Assembly: GCA_038502055.1 (NCBI GenBank)
Contig: JAXRKN010000025.1
Coordinates: 1 to 64,000, forward strand
DNA from: Tanytarsus gracilentus
Taxonomy: Eukaryota > Arthropoda > Insecta > Diptera > Chironomidae
Direction of reading: 5' to 3'
Length of the DNA: 64,000 nucleotides
Below, piece by piece: positions 46,741-58,410 of the stretch. Both the position numbers and the translations under genes were made by a program. Below the pieces are notes generated by a model. That model did not search any database. It saw only the letters and a list, made by a program, of their open reading frames with translations, and was not told the DNA's origin. How positions within the stretch are numbered: position 1 is the first letter of the stretch; each line of letters starts with the position of its first letter.

Positions 46741-49121
46741 TTATGCGTCGTCACCATCTTCCTCGTCCTCACCGTCCTCTGAAAATAGACAAAAGTTTAT
46801 TAGATTGTTGCTGTTGTTTCATATTTAAATTGTTTTTAGATTATGATTACTAAAAACTATTTAGAACAGTTAATTAAATGAAATAGACGATTTACCTTCT
46901 CCATCTTCGTCATCTTCACCCTCTTCCTCGTCCTCACCGTCGATTTCTTCACCTTCTGAAAAAGAAAATGTACTTAAATTAAAGGTGGTTCTAACTTAAA
47001 TTAAAGTTTTGATATTGCAAAAGGCGATGATGCCTAAAAGACACTAGAGGGGTCCAAAACTAGTTTTGCAGTATCCGAAATTAATATATAGCGGAGCCAA
47101 ATTTAGATTAAAATCTTATGGATCCTACTAAAAATATTTTGAAACTATACTAAGAGAAGAGAATAGCCAAAGGTCATTAATATTTGCTTGGAGATTAGCG
47201 TGCTTAAAACTCAAATGGTGCCGATATTGACAAGTCAAAAATATTTCGAATGATATCCAAAGTTAAAGGAAGAAACTTTTTCAATGTTTTATCACTAACA
47301 TTGAGTCACAGAAAATTTCAATATTTAATCTGCTGTTTAACGGTTTAATTCAAGCTTTAATCGTCAATTTAATTCAAACTTACCATAATTTAGCTCATAT
47401 TCCTCATCTTCGGCCTCTTCACCCTCATCCTCAACATCGTCCTCGTCATCAGCTCCATTTTCGTCTTTCTTCGATTTTTTGGCTGCTTCAGGTTTCTTAT
47501 CCTACAATAAGAGAGTTAAAAATTGATTTTAGTGTTAAGCTAACGCAGTATAAACTTTTCCACGTGAAAACGTCGGATTAAAAACTAAAAATTAAAAATA
47601 TTTTCACGGAAATGCGTGAACTTGTAAATCGCGCCATTATCCTTTGTGAAAAAAAAAGATTTTAATGCCATCTGCACCTATGAGCGCACAGGGGTGACTA
47701 ATGTGTTATTAAAAGAATGTGCCTCGGCTGGCTTGGGCATGAAACATTTAAATGAACATGTACATGAAGAGTAGGCACAAAAGAGAGTATGAAAAAAACA
47801 ATTTTGTACTACCGGCCTAAAATACGCTTGCTCTACTCACTCACTCATTTGTTTGCCCTCTTCTCTCTTACACTATTTCTTTCATATATATATACATATA
47901 TATTAAAACGAACGAAACCGGAGGAAAGGAGGAAAAAAGATTTCAAAGTTGAGAGAGCATAAAAGTGTTTTACAGCTGCACACAAATAACAGCGCGGGAA
48001 CATCGGGCCCGATTCTTTTATATGTATTAGTCTCCAGCATATGCGTGCTTCGAAAAACTTCTTTTTCTATATGTCGCGTCATGGCTCTTTTTCCCACCAT
48101 TTTTTTCACATCATGCCCAAAAAACTCTCTTAAAATTTCCTTAAATAAAAAGTTATCAATTAATTGGCTTAAAAACATCATAATTAAACATGTGATAATG
48201 TGCTTTATCAGCATATACACCCAAAACTTATCTCTTTGCTATTGTGTGCGTAAAAATACAAATTATGTTTACATGTGTGATAATGACGCCAACGCCAAGC
48301 TCAAAAAGCGTGAAATTTTTCAGTTAAAAAAATGCTTATAATTCAATGTGTTACATTAAACCGTAATTTGCTAATTAATAATTTTAACCGACATTTCTCG
48401 AAAGAGTGCCTTGCGATTCACGCCATGTTTTAAAACAAGCTTTACACGGATGAACTTCGTTATTAGAGAAAAGCGCGAGGGAAATTCAATTAAAATTCAA
48501 ATAAAAATTATTTGCAAACTTTCACACGAAATTTTCCAAGTGTGCATTTTAATGAAGAAAAATGTACACATCGCGGCTTATTTTTTTCGTATGAATGTGT
48601 TAAAGCGACGCCATAGAATAAGAGCTAAGTTTGTGTGTGTTTACCGGCGAAAAAAATCTGTATCTCTTTTTTTCTACGGGGGGAAAATTTCTTTTTCTCG
48701 TTCGAGAACTCTGTTGTATATATACTGCGTGAAAATGTAGCACATTTTTCCTGATCGGTTTTCTTCTTCGGCTACTTAGATTTGTTCTTGGAATATTATG
48801 GAGAATGAGCGAGAGAGAAATGGCAAAATGGAGGGATGATGATGCTTTCAATTATCGGCTTGGCCATAACATTGTGAGGAAGCCACTTTACAACCAGGCC
48901 ATGCATCATCATCTACATATAAAACCATCATCATCAGTAGTTTTGATGAAGTCCCCATGCTAATCAATAATTCTCTCTCCTTTTCTCTTTATTTTCCCCC
49001 ACATTTTAAATGTTTTAATACTCACTTCAGCTGGCCGCTTTGTTCCTTTAACTTCCTTGGTTTCTGTTTTTTCCTCTTCAGCAGCTTCGACTGTGACTGG
49101 TTCTTGGTTTTCTGTACTCAT
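46741..49121 (-). CDS. Prothymosin-alpha/parathymosin-like acidic nuclear protein
   Basis: Four minus-strand exons, 49121-49026, 47501-47384, 46955-46896 and 46778-46741, join in phase to 103 residues. The protein starts MSTENQEPVTVEAAEEE. A basic patch, TKRPAEDKKPEAAKKSKK, fits a bipartite nuclear localisation signal of the nucleoplasmin type. The C-terminal half is almost wholly Asp, Glu and Gly (for example DGEDEEEGEDDEDGE) and ends GDDA. Size, extreme acidity and KRxAE-KK spacing fit prothymosin and parathymosin, disordered chaperones of linker histone in the nucleus. Such composition can also occur in the tails of unrelated histone chaperones, so the family call is likely but not certain. 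Intron 1 cuts the nuclear signal between its two basic clusters. The gene is divergent from the BTB gene. Confidence 0.75.
47075..47105. repeat. Solo TIR-element end in a prothymosin-like intron
   Basis: The segment 'attaatatatagcggagc' repeats the right end of the element at 21057-21862, preceded by a similar 'gaggggtc...aaa' phrase. No second end was found nearby. It lies in the third exon-to-second exon intron (46956-47383). Confidence 0.5.
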
Positions 49122-50650
49122 GATGCTTACTTTTTGTTTATTGGAAATTGAAACTATTTAAAATAAGTTATATTGATTTATTTACTCGTGTTGTCTTATT
49201 TAATGAGTTATTTTATTAAGTGTGTTTTCTTTTTTTGCTTTAGTTACTTTTAAGCTAGCAAAAATGATGCTTAATTAATTTTCAAATTTTTCCACTCGAT
49301 CTGAACTCGACGATGGTTGAAAATACAATGAATGCTTTGCTGAGCTTGTATGCAGTCGTAACTTCTCGCAGCGGCGCGTTGATGGCCACATTGACGGCTG
49401 GGCACTTGATTTTTGCTAATTTTTAATTGAAATCTTTGAGGTATAAAGAAAATTTATACGAGAAAATAAATTGAAATAATTTTATGAATTTCTTGAGTTT
49501 AATTCTTAATTAATTTCTTTAATTTTTGAAAACTTGTTTTAAAAAAAGCTGGTTCCATGAGTACAAGAAGGTTGCCATCTTCGATTACATCAAATTTTTT
49601 GTATGTGTTGGAGTGCAAAATTGAGTTTGAAAATATTACAATCCGTTACATAACTGAATTTAAGCGTCATGTCAATAGTTGAGCTTTTATGATTTTCAAA
49701 TTTTTGATGATTAAATTTCCAATTTCTTTTTTGTAAAGAATTTAAAAAATTTATTATAATTTAAACCGTTAAATTGAATAAACTTTTAGTGCTTTTGAAT
49801 TTTCACAGATTGTAAACGTAAAACGTTAATTAAAGTTATTTTAATTAGATGGCGCGAGCATCGAGAATGTGTTAGGACTTTAATAATTATAGAAAAATTT
49901 CTATGCTAAAGATTTGATAGTGTCATCTAAAGCACTCTTTATGCGATGTGCTCTTGTCTCCTAACTGTATCACAGAGAAACTCAAGGCAAGATTTTTAGA
50001 AATGTAAATAAATTTATTCTTAAGATTAGTAATTAAAAAGCAACAGGTCTTTTTTAAAACTTCATCAATATATTAAAATTCGACAAAAGCTTAAAAATCC
50101 TTTAAAAGCTCGCACTTGCGTATTTCACTCTATTGATTTTACTTCATTTTTTTCTTTCGAATCTCTTGCCGAGCGCAGTAGATAAGAAAAATAAGGAAAA
50201 AATTATTCCTGTATCCTCTCGCAATTTTATTTAATTTTTTACCTGCACACTTTCCATACACAAAACCCGAATTTTTTAACCGTCTCCGAGATTCTCTGAG
50301 TTAACTCCCAAAGCATTAGTTTAGTGATTAAAAGTTAAAGAGAAATTTTTCGCCTGTGTTTTGTTTGTTTCCCGAATCAAAATTGGTGAAAACGAGAAAA
50401 AGCTGTTTGGAAAACAATCAACAGATTTTATTCGTCAGAAATTTTCTTTCGGTATATAAAAAAGTTAAAAATGAGATTGAAAAAGAAATTAAAACTCATT
50501 AATTTTACAGTTAATATTCTGAGTGATAAAATTGTGTCCACCATAACACAAGAAAGTGAAATTGTCATAGCAGGTGAGCAGCCATTGCTTCAATCAACAG
50601 GTTGATGTTTTGATAATAAAGTGAAAAAATCGATTTCACTTTCAGTCGAA
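49122..50650. promoter_or_regulatory. Divergent intergenic region of prothymosin-like and BTB genes
   Basis: About 1.5 kb separates the two start codons, which point away from each other. The interval must contain both 5' leaders unless upstream non-coding exons lie elsewhere, and it is a candidate bidirectional promoter. No sharp TATA box or initiator could be assigned, and no coding sequence is present. Confidence 0.45.
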
Positions 50651-53600
50651 ATGCCAGATTTGCAATCTGGAGTTTATCCATTAGCAATTGGGACGGAGTC
50701 AATAGATGAGTCCGAGTCAATTTTTGAGAACAAGTCCGGCCTAGCGGAGGATCTTAAATTTTTGGCGTCAATGCCAGAGCTATGCGATATAACATTCCTT
50801 GTTGGCGAGACGCGTGAGCCTGTTTGTGCAGTCAAGGTGAGTCCTTGACACACATTCAACCTATTTCAATTACACTATATATTTTTTTCAGGCCATCTTG
50901 GCAGCTCGGTCACGAATATTTTACAAGCTGTTATATCAGCAACAGGCATCACCACAGCGCAAAAATCCTCAACCGCCACCTGTTCGGGAAAATAAATTGC
51001 GTCTCTTCCTTAAACGTTCATCTGAGCCACTTTTAAATCTCCAAAATGAATCGCAAAAGGTAATGTCTGCTTCTTCGAAGAAAATTTGTTCCATTTTAAA
51101 TTGTTTACCTCCTTCTTTAATCTTCAACCCAAAGATAAAAGCTAAATTATATACATCCTTTCATTTTTGCTTTTTATTTTTTAACTTGTCACAATTTACA
51201 AAATATTTCTTAGAGAACACTCATGTCACAACAGACTCTAATGTCAACAATTTATGAGGTAATTCTTGCGAATTTTTATTAGCTCCTTTTTCCTTAAAAC
51301 TGACTTCCCTGCTGAATTCATAAAGTTTTAATTCATCAAACTCGACAGTTGATGTCCCATTTGACACAAAAAAATATGTTCCATAACCCACACGTGGGTG
51401 TTGTCGTGTAAACCACTTGTAACAGACCAGCATTGGAAAAGTAATTATAGAGCAGTTCTTTTAGGGATTTTTTAGAAGTGACTAATTAAAGGCTTTAACA
51501 AATTTGTTAATTAAACTAACCAAGGAGTGAGAGGTATAGAAATATTTTAAATTAGGACAAAACTAGACGGGCAGAAAATTGAGCATATAAGTTTTACAGT
51601 GTTACACCATGGACCATGATTTTTTGAATATAATTATTAGAGCACAATTTCTTAGGTCTGTCAACAATATCACTAAAATTATTTAAAATAAAATTAGGTT
51701 TTAAATATATATATATCGTTTATTGAAAGAACACTGATGATTTACAGATCATATTGTGTTATAAAAAAAAATTAGGTTTTAATTTTTTAATACTTTTTTG
51801 GCATCATTTTGATTTGCTTGGCTTTGTCGTACTTTGTTTAAACTGGTGGGAGGCAATAACCCCACGATACATTAATTCCACGTATTTTTTGGAAATAACT
51901 CCACCTGAGAGCATAGGTGGAGTTATTTCGTGAATTTCAGGCAATAATTCCACGATTTTGAAATCGTGGAGTTATTTCGCGATTTTCTGGAAATAACCCC
52001 ACTTGGAAGTGTAGGTGGGGTTATTTCGCAAAATTCCAACTATTTTTAAGATAAATCTCCTGCTTTAAAATTAATCGTGGGATTATTTCCAAAATGAAAA
52101 AACTTTTGCGAAATAACCCCACGAAGACTTATAGGTGGGGTTATTTCGCAAAAATCCTATGAAAATTTTATACATTATAAATATTTAAACTCATACACTG
52201 TGGGGATTTTTTTAAATTAGTGAGAATGTTTTAATAAATGGACGCTTTTATAAATGGTTGACTTTTATATGTGATCAAAAAGCCTTTTTAGCGTAACCCA
52301 ACAAAGTTGTGGTAACGCTTATATACTCATCTTTCCGTCCGTCCGTCTGTTCCGTCGAGATCTCGGCCCCTGGACCAGCTAGAGACTTCTAGTTTTCGCC
52401 AAATGGTAGCTCTTAGGGTTTATATTAGCCCATTTTAGTAATTTTTTGAGTCATGACCATAGGTCATGACCATGGACAGCCCTAATGTCCATTTTTCAGT
52501 TGATTATTCTAATTATTCCTAATTATTTTCTTAATTTTTTTGGATAATTAGATAATTAGTCGAGATATCCTAATTATCTTTTTTTTTCTACCGCCCGAAT
52601 TTAATTGTCGCGGTTAACGTAACCGCCATTAAAATTTTGAAATGGGGGTTTAACTTTTCGCATCTTTTACTTTTTTTTCGAAGCGAAAAATGTCAATAGT
52701 AAACAAAAGTGAAAATTAAAATCTTTGGTGGCAGTGATTGACAGCTGTAATTGACTTCTCGAATTAAATTCAATTTTTGCAACTCTTATCGACATTTTCG
52801 CGTAAAAATATTTATTTAAAATTGCGAATTTCAAGTGATTTTATTAAATGAAATTTTCACACACATCTCACTCAGCGTATAAAAAATGGCTAATTTTAAC
52901 AGGTACAGCGGTAAAAAAAGATAATTATGATAATTAGCTTCTCGAAGGCTTCACTATTTTATATTTCCAATACTGATTTGTTACAAGTGGGTTACGCGGC
53001 GACACCCACGAGTGGGTTTTGAAACATTTTTTCATTATTTTTCCTTTTTTCTCCATACTTAGCCCGGTTGCCAAACTCACCAAACTCTCATAATCGAGGA
53101 ATTTGAACCAGGTAAGACATGTACAGAAAATTTTGAATTTTTTTTTTGCAATCAAGTTTCTGTTTACTCTTTTAAATTAAGTTCATTTTACACATATATA
53201 TGGCTTGTTTTTTTATGATTTTTTCTAAAACGCCAATTACTATAATAGATTCTTTGGTAAACTTCAAAAATAATCATTTTTGATCACTCTTCGTTGCTCG
53301 ATAAGCTTTTCAATAATCCCTGAATTGTAAAAATATTCACACGTCTTTAATGCAGATGTATTTCGTCAAATGATTGAGTACATTCACACGGGTAATGTCA
53401 CGTTGCAACCGCGAACGCTGTTAGGTGTAATGAATGCGGCAGATTATTATGGCTTGGAAGAACTAAAAAGAGCTTGTAATGGATTTATACAGCAAGGATG
53501 CATAACGGTCGATACTGTTTGTGCTCTTTTGGGCAGCGCTGAGCGATATATTCAATACAAATGCACAAAATCCCTTGTTCAAAAAGTACTTGAGTTTGTC

Positions 53601-54774
53601 GATGAACATGGTAAGAGTAAGAAAAATCAATTACCATTTTTAACATTTCTTTTACACTGCAGGAACGGAAGTCTTAAATCTTGGATCATTTACGCTATTA
53701 CCACAACATGTTGTTCGCTTGATATTAGGTTAGTCTTATTCTTGCTAGAGAAATATTAGGAAAAATTTGACATATTCTAATTTTAGCACGTGAGGAGCTT
53801 CGAGCAGAAGAGTTTACAAAGTTTCAAGCGGCGTTGATGTGGAGCAAAAAATTCTGTGACTCAAATAAGGTAGGCCATCGTCTAATTAAATATTAATGCA
53901 TGGGAGGTTAATTTTTTACTTTAGGGCACGAATTTAAAGGAAATCATGGGCACTTTTCTAGTCAACATAGCCTTCCAAAAAATACCCGCCAATGTGCTAA
54001 TGAGGGAAATTTATCCGCTCAATGTTGTACCTTACACAATCATCATGAATGCGTAGGAGCTAATTTTTAATTTTTTATGGTGGAATATTGTTTGCTAACG
54101 GTGACATTAAAATCACCTTAAAATTTTAATTCTTTCCTGAGTTCTTTTATTGACACAATTAAAAAAAATACCACCAATTTCTAGCATTATGCACTTAAAA
54201 TGAATTTAAATATAAAAACTAATTTTTCCTTCCTTTTTGTTGTTCTTTTTCTCACCATCAATATTTTGTTTCTGAATTGATATATTTCCATTATCCGGCT
54301 CTCTCAATGGATCTCAAATTATATTATTTTAAAACTGTTGACTCGACAGTTTGGCCTATCAGGTATAGTCGTAATACATTTGCAATTCGATTGTTGACAG
54401 AATCTCATCATTTTATCCCTTTTTCTCAGGCAGACCCAACCTCAGGTACCTTTAAAAAATTCTCATTACGGTTGTGAAAATACAAAGATGTGGATGTGAA
54501 AAATTCGTTAAAGATAAAACTCTAATTTATAAACTCTCTGTTCATAAATTAATAGAGAAGAATATGTTTTTCACTATAACAAACCTATATGAAATCTTAT
54601 TAGAAAGCAAAATCAATTAATTTTTTCCCTTTCTGTACCATAGTCGACCAACAAAACATCTCTCCCAACAACAGTCGAATAAAAAAGTCTCAGGGTCGAT
54701 CGATGTCAATGCAAAGCTCCGATAACGGATCAAACATCACATTATTATCAAGTGGGAGCAGCGGTGAACACTAA
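50651..54774 (+). CDS. gprs: BTB/POZ-BACK protein, orthologue of insect serine-enriched protein
   Basis: Ten exons join in phase: 50651-50836, 50892-51059, 53063-53111, 53356-53610, 53663-53728, 53787-53869, 53925-54052, 54350-54362, 54430-54445 and 54644-54774 (364 residues). The BTB domain starts near FLASMPELCDITFLVG and runs through AILAARSRIFYKLLY to EEFEPDVFRQMIEYIHTG. A BACK-like region follows (MNAADYYGLEELKRAC, SAERYIQYKCTKSLVQ, FTLLPQHVVRLIL and MWSKKFCDSN). The C-terminus is serine-rich (SPNNSR, SMSMQSSDNG, SSGSSGEH). The segments agree with Drosophila gprs as I recall it, including MNALAYQADP and SPN-SR, but the present model ends soon after. BTB-BACK proteins often serve as cullin-3 adaptors; the role here is not known. 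The 13-nt and 16-nt exons encode LAYQ and ADPTS. AATAAA lies at 54970-54975. Intron 2 (51060-53062) carries hairpins and TIR elements. Confidence 0.88.
51378..51425 (+). repeat. Solo end of TIR family X
   Basis: ACCCACACGTGGGTGTTG followed by 'taaaccacttgtaacag' matches the CCCACTCGTGGG end of family X, in the orientation opposite to the end at 52970-53025. The two could be the outer ends of a composite element about 1.65 kb long within the BTB gene intron. Confidence 0.6.
51853..52150. repeat. Array of GAAATAACCCCAC hairpins in a BTB-gene intron
   Basis: Four strong inverted repeats follow one another. Arms 51892-51906/51915-51929 pair perfectly over 15 bases with an 8-base loop. Arms 51944-51958/51961-51975 pair over 15 with one mismatch. 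Arms 51990-52004/52013-52027 pair over 15 with one mismatch. Arms 52107-52122/52135-52150 pair perfectly over 16 with a 12-base loop. All arms are variants of GAAATAACYCCACNT. Half-sites without a partner occur at 51853-51866 and 52072-52089. Confidence 0.9.
52283..53025 (-). mobile_element. TIR family X element, reverse orientation, in the BTB-gene intron
   Basis: GCGTAACCCA (52291-52300) and TGGGTTACGC (52988-52997) are its inverted repeats. The CCCACTCGTGGG-type end lies on the right (about 53000-53018, reverse strand). The left part carries the TCCGTCCGTCTGT tract and the 'gtcatgaccataggtcatgacc' segment shared with 4640-4850. The middle is replaced by a second, nested element (52571-52926). 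The right end lies about 40 bases before the acceptor of exon 3. Confidence 0.7.
52571..52926. mobile_element. Nested TIR element
   Basis: Inverted ends of the type AATTATCTTTTTTT...ACCGC (52572-52594) and GCGGTAAAAAAAGATAATT (52908-52926) enclose about 310 bases with no open frame. The interior differs from both other families in the window. Its position between the two halves of the family X copy indicates insertion into that element. The preceding ~65 bases (52505-52570) are related to the SMYD-intron MITE. Confidence 0.55.
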
Positions 54775-57142
54775 CATTAACTAGATGATATAGCTTTAAT
54801 CGTTCAAATAGGTGGTGTTATTCTATGATGAATTCATATATTAAATATGAGATATTAAAAAAACAAATATATTTTCGAAGTTGAAGCTTCATGTAAAAAT
54901 ATTTCAAAATGACTTGCAGTTAAACGAAAAAATCTTTTGTAAAGCAGTGAATAATTATGTTTTTCTTTGAATAAAAAAGATTATTTTTTGTATGAACAAA
55001 AAAATTACTTTGCAAAGAAAATATTTAAAAAATATGTGAATTGGTATTTAGAAAAACTAATTAAACCGACATGTCGTTTTAATAATTTATTCCTGAATTT
55101 ATTTTATCTGATATAATTTCTCGATACATAAAGGATGTGAAATATGCGGAAATATGTTAAAAAGTAGAAAAAATTTTAATTCTTAAAATTAAAAAGGTAA
55201 AAATTTATATTCGCAGAAGAAACACAAGACGATTGGTGATGTAGGGCATTCAATTAATCAAATTCTTGCCATGATCGATAAGATTACCTTACGTAAAATT
55301 TTCCAGGGGGAAATAATATTTATTTTTAAAATTAAACTCCTACGGTAGGAGTCCTACCGCACAGAAAGAACGAAAGAAGTTTATAGTAAAATATACATTT
55401 TGGATTGATGTAAAAAAGAAAATTATTGTGGATTTATGTGATGAAAAAAGTTGATGTAAAAAAGATAAAATAAATAAAATATTTTTAAAAATTTTAAATC
55501 AAGTTTCAGCAACTCGATTTGAAACAAATGAACCTCTTTTATTCATCCTTTGTAACTTGTTAATCAATTTTTCATGTCAATTAACTATTTCTCAATTTCT
55601 TAGCATACAAAAAAACACCAATATTTAATTATATCCTAACAATCACAACACACCAAGAAACGTTAAAGATTGCAATTCAAAACGAGTTTGCGTGCAAATT
55701 GATATCGATCCATGAGCAATCAATTTTTTAAGTATAATTTTGCATTACTTCATTGCGTAATATTTCAACTACCAATTACATAGCCATTTAGATGTAATTT
55801 ATTAATTAGAAGCTTCAAAATCGTAATTCATTGCACATTTACTTGAGTGCGGTTATATTTTTGGATGCTAATAGGGTAATTAATTGAGGCTTATGCAAAT
55901 TTAAACTATTGAGTACCTAATAATAATGAATTTTAGGTTAAATATATTTTTCAATCATAAGTTTCTTTGAACACTGTTATTTGCCACTACAAATCAAATT
56001 TGACAGTTGAGGTCATTGCTGAAGCAAAAAGTGAAGCAAAGTAGAGGGAGTTACATTTTATTAGTATGATATCGGGTTAAAGTAGACCGTTGTGAATGAA
56101 ACAAGAATGCAATTTCATTAGTCACAATACACATAGCAATGACAAGCGTTATTTGTCTATAAATTAACTACAAGCAGTTTAACAAGGCAGAAAACATTGC
56201 CGTTGCAAGAGCGATGAAGTTTTCAAAGACAGGTTAATAATTTATAAAATGCAAAAGAGCAGAATTAACAATATTTTCCAACCACATTATTATGACATGT
56301 AATTTCTCCTCATCTATCTATATAAACCTTGAGCTATGTGTCTTTTGGTGGCATGTACATGTAAGATGTAAAATTTAATGGCTCTACAACTTGCAATATA
56401 CATTAGCGAAACATTTTACAACTTTTTACAAACATAACTTTGTTTTATACAAGAAGTGAAGAAGTATTTTATGAATGTGTGAGGGCGATGGTTAAAAAAA
56501 GTGGAACTCTCTTTGTAATGAAAATTTAAAATTTAAAGTTACTGAATGTAAAAAAAGTGCAGGAAATTTTTTCACCTGCAAGATTAAGATTCAGCAAAAA
56601 CCATATTATAATATTAAAATTAAAAGTTATGAATCGTAAGAGTAAAATAAATTAATTAACTTTCTGAGCATTTTATATGCTAGAAACGTGTGTTACAAAA
56701 TTAGAAAGACTTAAAAAATCACAAAGAATGTTGGCGAAGGAATATGTTTCATATTATTTAAATATTTAAGATTTCTTCAGAGTCAATGATGATATTGATT
56801 ATGTTTAAAATAAAATTTATTTAATAAGAGGAGTCAGAGTCAAGAGTTAAATATGAATGCTTAAAGTTAAATAAAATTGTAATACATAGCGAAGCTATAA
56901 TAGTTTACGACATGGGCGAAAAAGGAGACACGATTCAAATTTTCCTCAAAAAATTTCCTGGATTCGAAAATCACTTCCAGGAATGCTGTAAAATGTCATT
57001 TAAGATTAAAATTAAACCTTAATGTAAAAGCTATTACTCCGCAAAGTTTCAAATTTTTATCTCTAATCATTCAAGAGATACGAATAACTTTCTGAAATCA
57101 CAACCATTCTACCTACTACCTTCCTCAGCCTACACTTTAATA
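54775..57142. other. Gene-free stretch downstream of the BTB gene
   Basis: This includes the presumed 3' untranslated region with AATAAA at 54970-54975. Beyond that are only short AT-driven frames and a solo repeat end ('catagcgaagctataat', about 56884-56902). If longer gprs isoforms exist, extra 3' exons might be sought here, but none was recognised. Confidence 0.5.
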
Positions 57143-58410
57143 ATTTTCGAGTCGCACTTTTTTACTGAGATTCTCTTTTTTTTCTTTTTTTCTCTCACTT
57201 TTTAAACATTTTTATTTATTAATTTCACTTTGGATTATCATTTTTTCCATTTTTATCCTTGATTATCATACAAACCTTTATTATATCTTTTGTTCTTTGT
57301 GTCTTTCTGAGAATAATCCACTGTTTTGTAATGTCCGAAAACTATTTAAAAATGACAAAAATTCGCAGAGCGATTTGCGAAATGGCGCAGAACAGAAAAA
57401 CTCTTAAACATAAAGCGCGCTTAAGCGTAAAAATTTAAAAATAAATTACTTTTTTCCTTTAATGTTATGTTATGCTGTGAATGAACTGGACACTTTAAAT
57501 TTATTTTTCAATTTTTCAATAATTAATTAAGTTAGTTTATTCTATAAAGACAATTGAATTTGATTAAAACATCGTCAGTTTAAAATTTTCGTGGTTTGGA
57601 AGCATAATTTAGCTTGAGTTTGAAGTTGTTTATTGATGTATGAATAAATAATTGTAATTAGAGTCGTTGTTTGGAAACTTTAATTCTTTCATTTAAATAC
57701 TATTTTCGAGTCGTAATTAAAATGTCTTTTTGTATGAGATTCTCTTTTTTTTCTTTTTTTCTCTCACTTTTTAAACATTTTTATTTATTAATTTCACTTT
57801 GGATTATCATTTTTTCCATTTTTATCCTTGATTATCATACAAACCTTTATTATATCTTTTGTTCTTTGTGTCTTTCTGAAGATAATCCACTGTTTTTTAG
57901 TTATATAAATGTCCGAAAACTATTTAAAAATGACAAAAATTCGCAGAGCGATGTGTGTCGAAATTTGGCGCGAAAAAAACTCTTAAAAAAACGGTCAAGA
58001 AAAATTTAAAAATAAATTACTTTGTTCCTACCCCCTTTAATATTATTTTATCAGCTGCGAAGGAAATAAACAATTTAAATTTAATTTTATCAATCTTACA
58101 ACAATTAATAAGTTAAAAGCTTTAAATAACACATAGAGGAACGTAACAAACTGAAAGGTAAAGAAAACATTTAAATTTAATCAAAAAATCGTCAGTTTAA
58201 AATTTTAGATGGATCTGGAAGCATAAGGAAAACAAATAATTAACAAAACAGCTTGGCAGAAGGACATTTCGAAAAGTTGTTTACATTGATGTCCGCACAT
58301 GGGGAAAGGTAAATAACTTGTAATTTAGAGATCGTTGGTTTGAGAAATTTAAATTCTCATTTAAAAACTATTTTAAATCGTAATTAAAATGTCTGTTTTG
58401 TATGTATTTA
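57143..58410. repeat. Tandem duplication of about 570-620 bp
   Basis: The block beginning 'gagattctctttttttt' at 57167 recurs at 57736, and the shared region runs on through 'cattttttccatttttatccttg' and 'tttgttctttgtgtctttctga'. The segment 'cgtcagtttaaaatttt' at 57573 recurs at 58190. The phrase 'tcgtaattaaaatgtct' near 57712 recurs near 58377, so a partial third repeat begins at the right end. Non-coding; the long open frame at 57671-58009 follows from T-rich sequence. Confidence 0.8.

Noticed and set aside
47949..48740. Open frames on both strands within the first prothymosin-like intron
   Set aside because: The composition is AT- and Ser/Phe-rich, the two strands overlap as mirror frames, and no domain or splice support is seen.
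54053..54055. Stop codon TAG directly after the large BTB-gene exon
   Set aside because: It lies within the GTAGGA donor; splicing to the 13-nt exon continues the conserved sequence.
57671..58009. 112-codon frame with apparent membrane segments, considered as missing receptor TM4-TM7
   Set aside because: The hydrophobicity comes from T-rich tandem duplicate DNA; none of the family's conserved residues are present.
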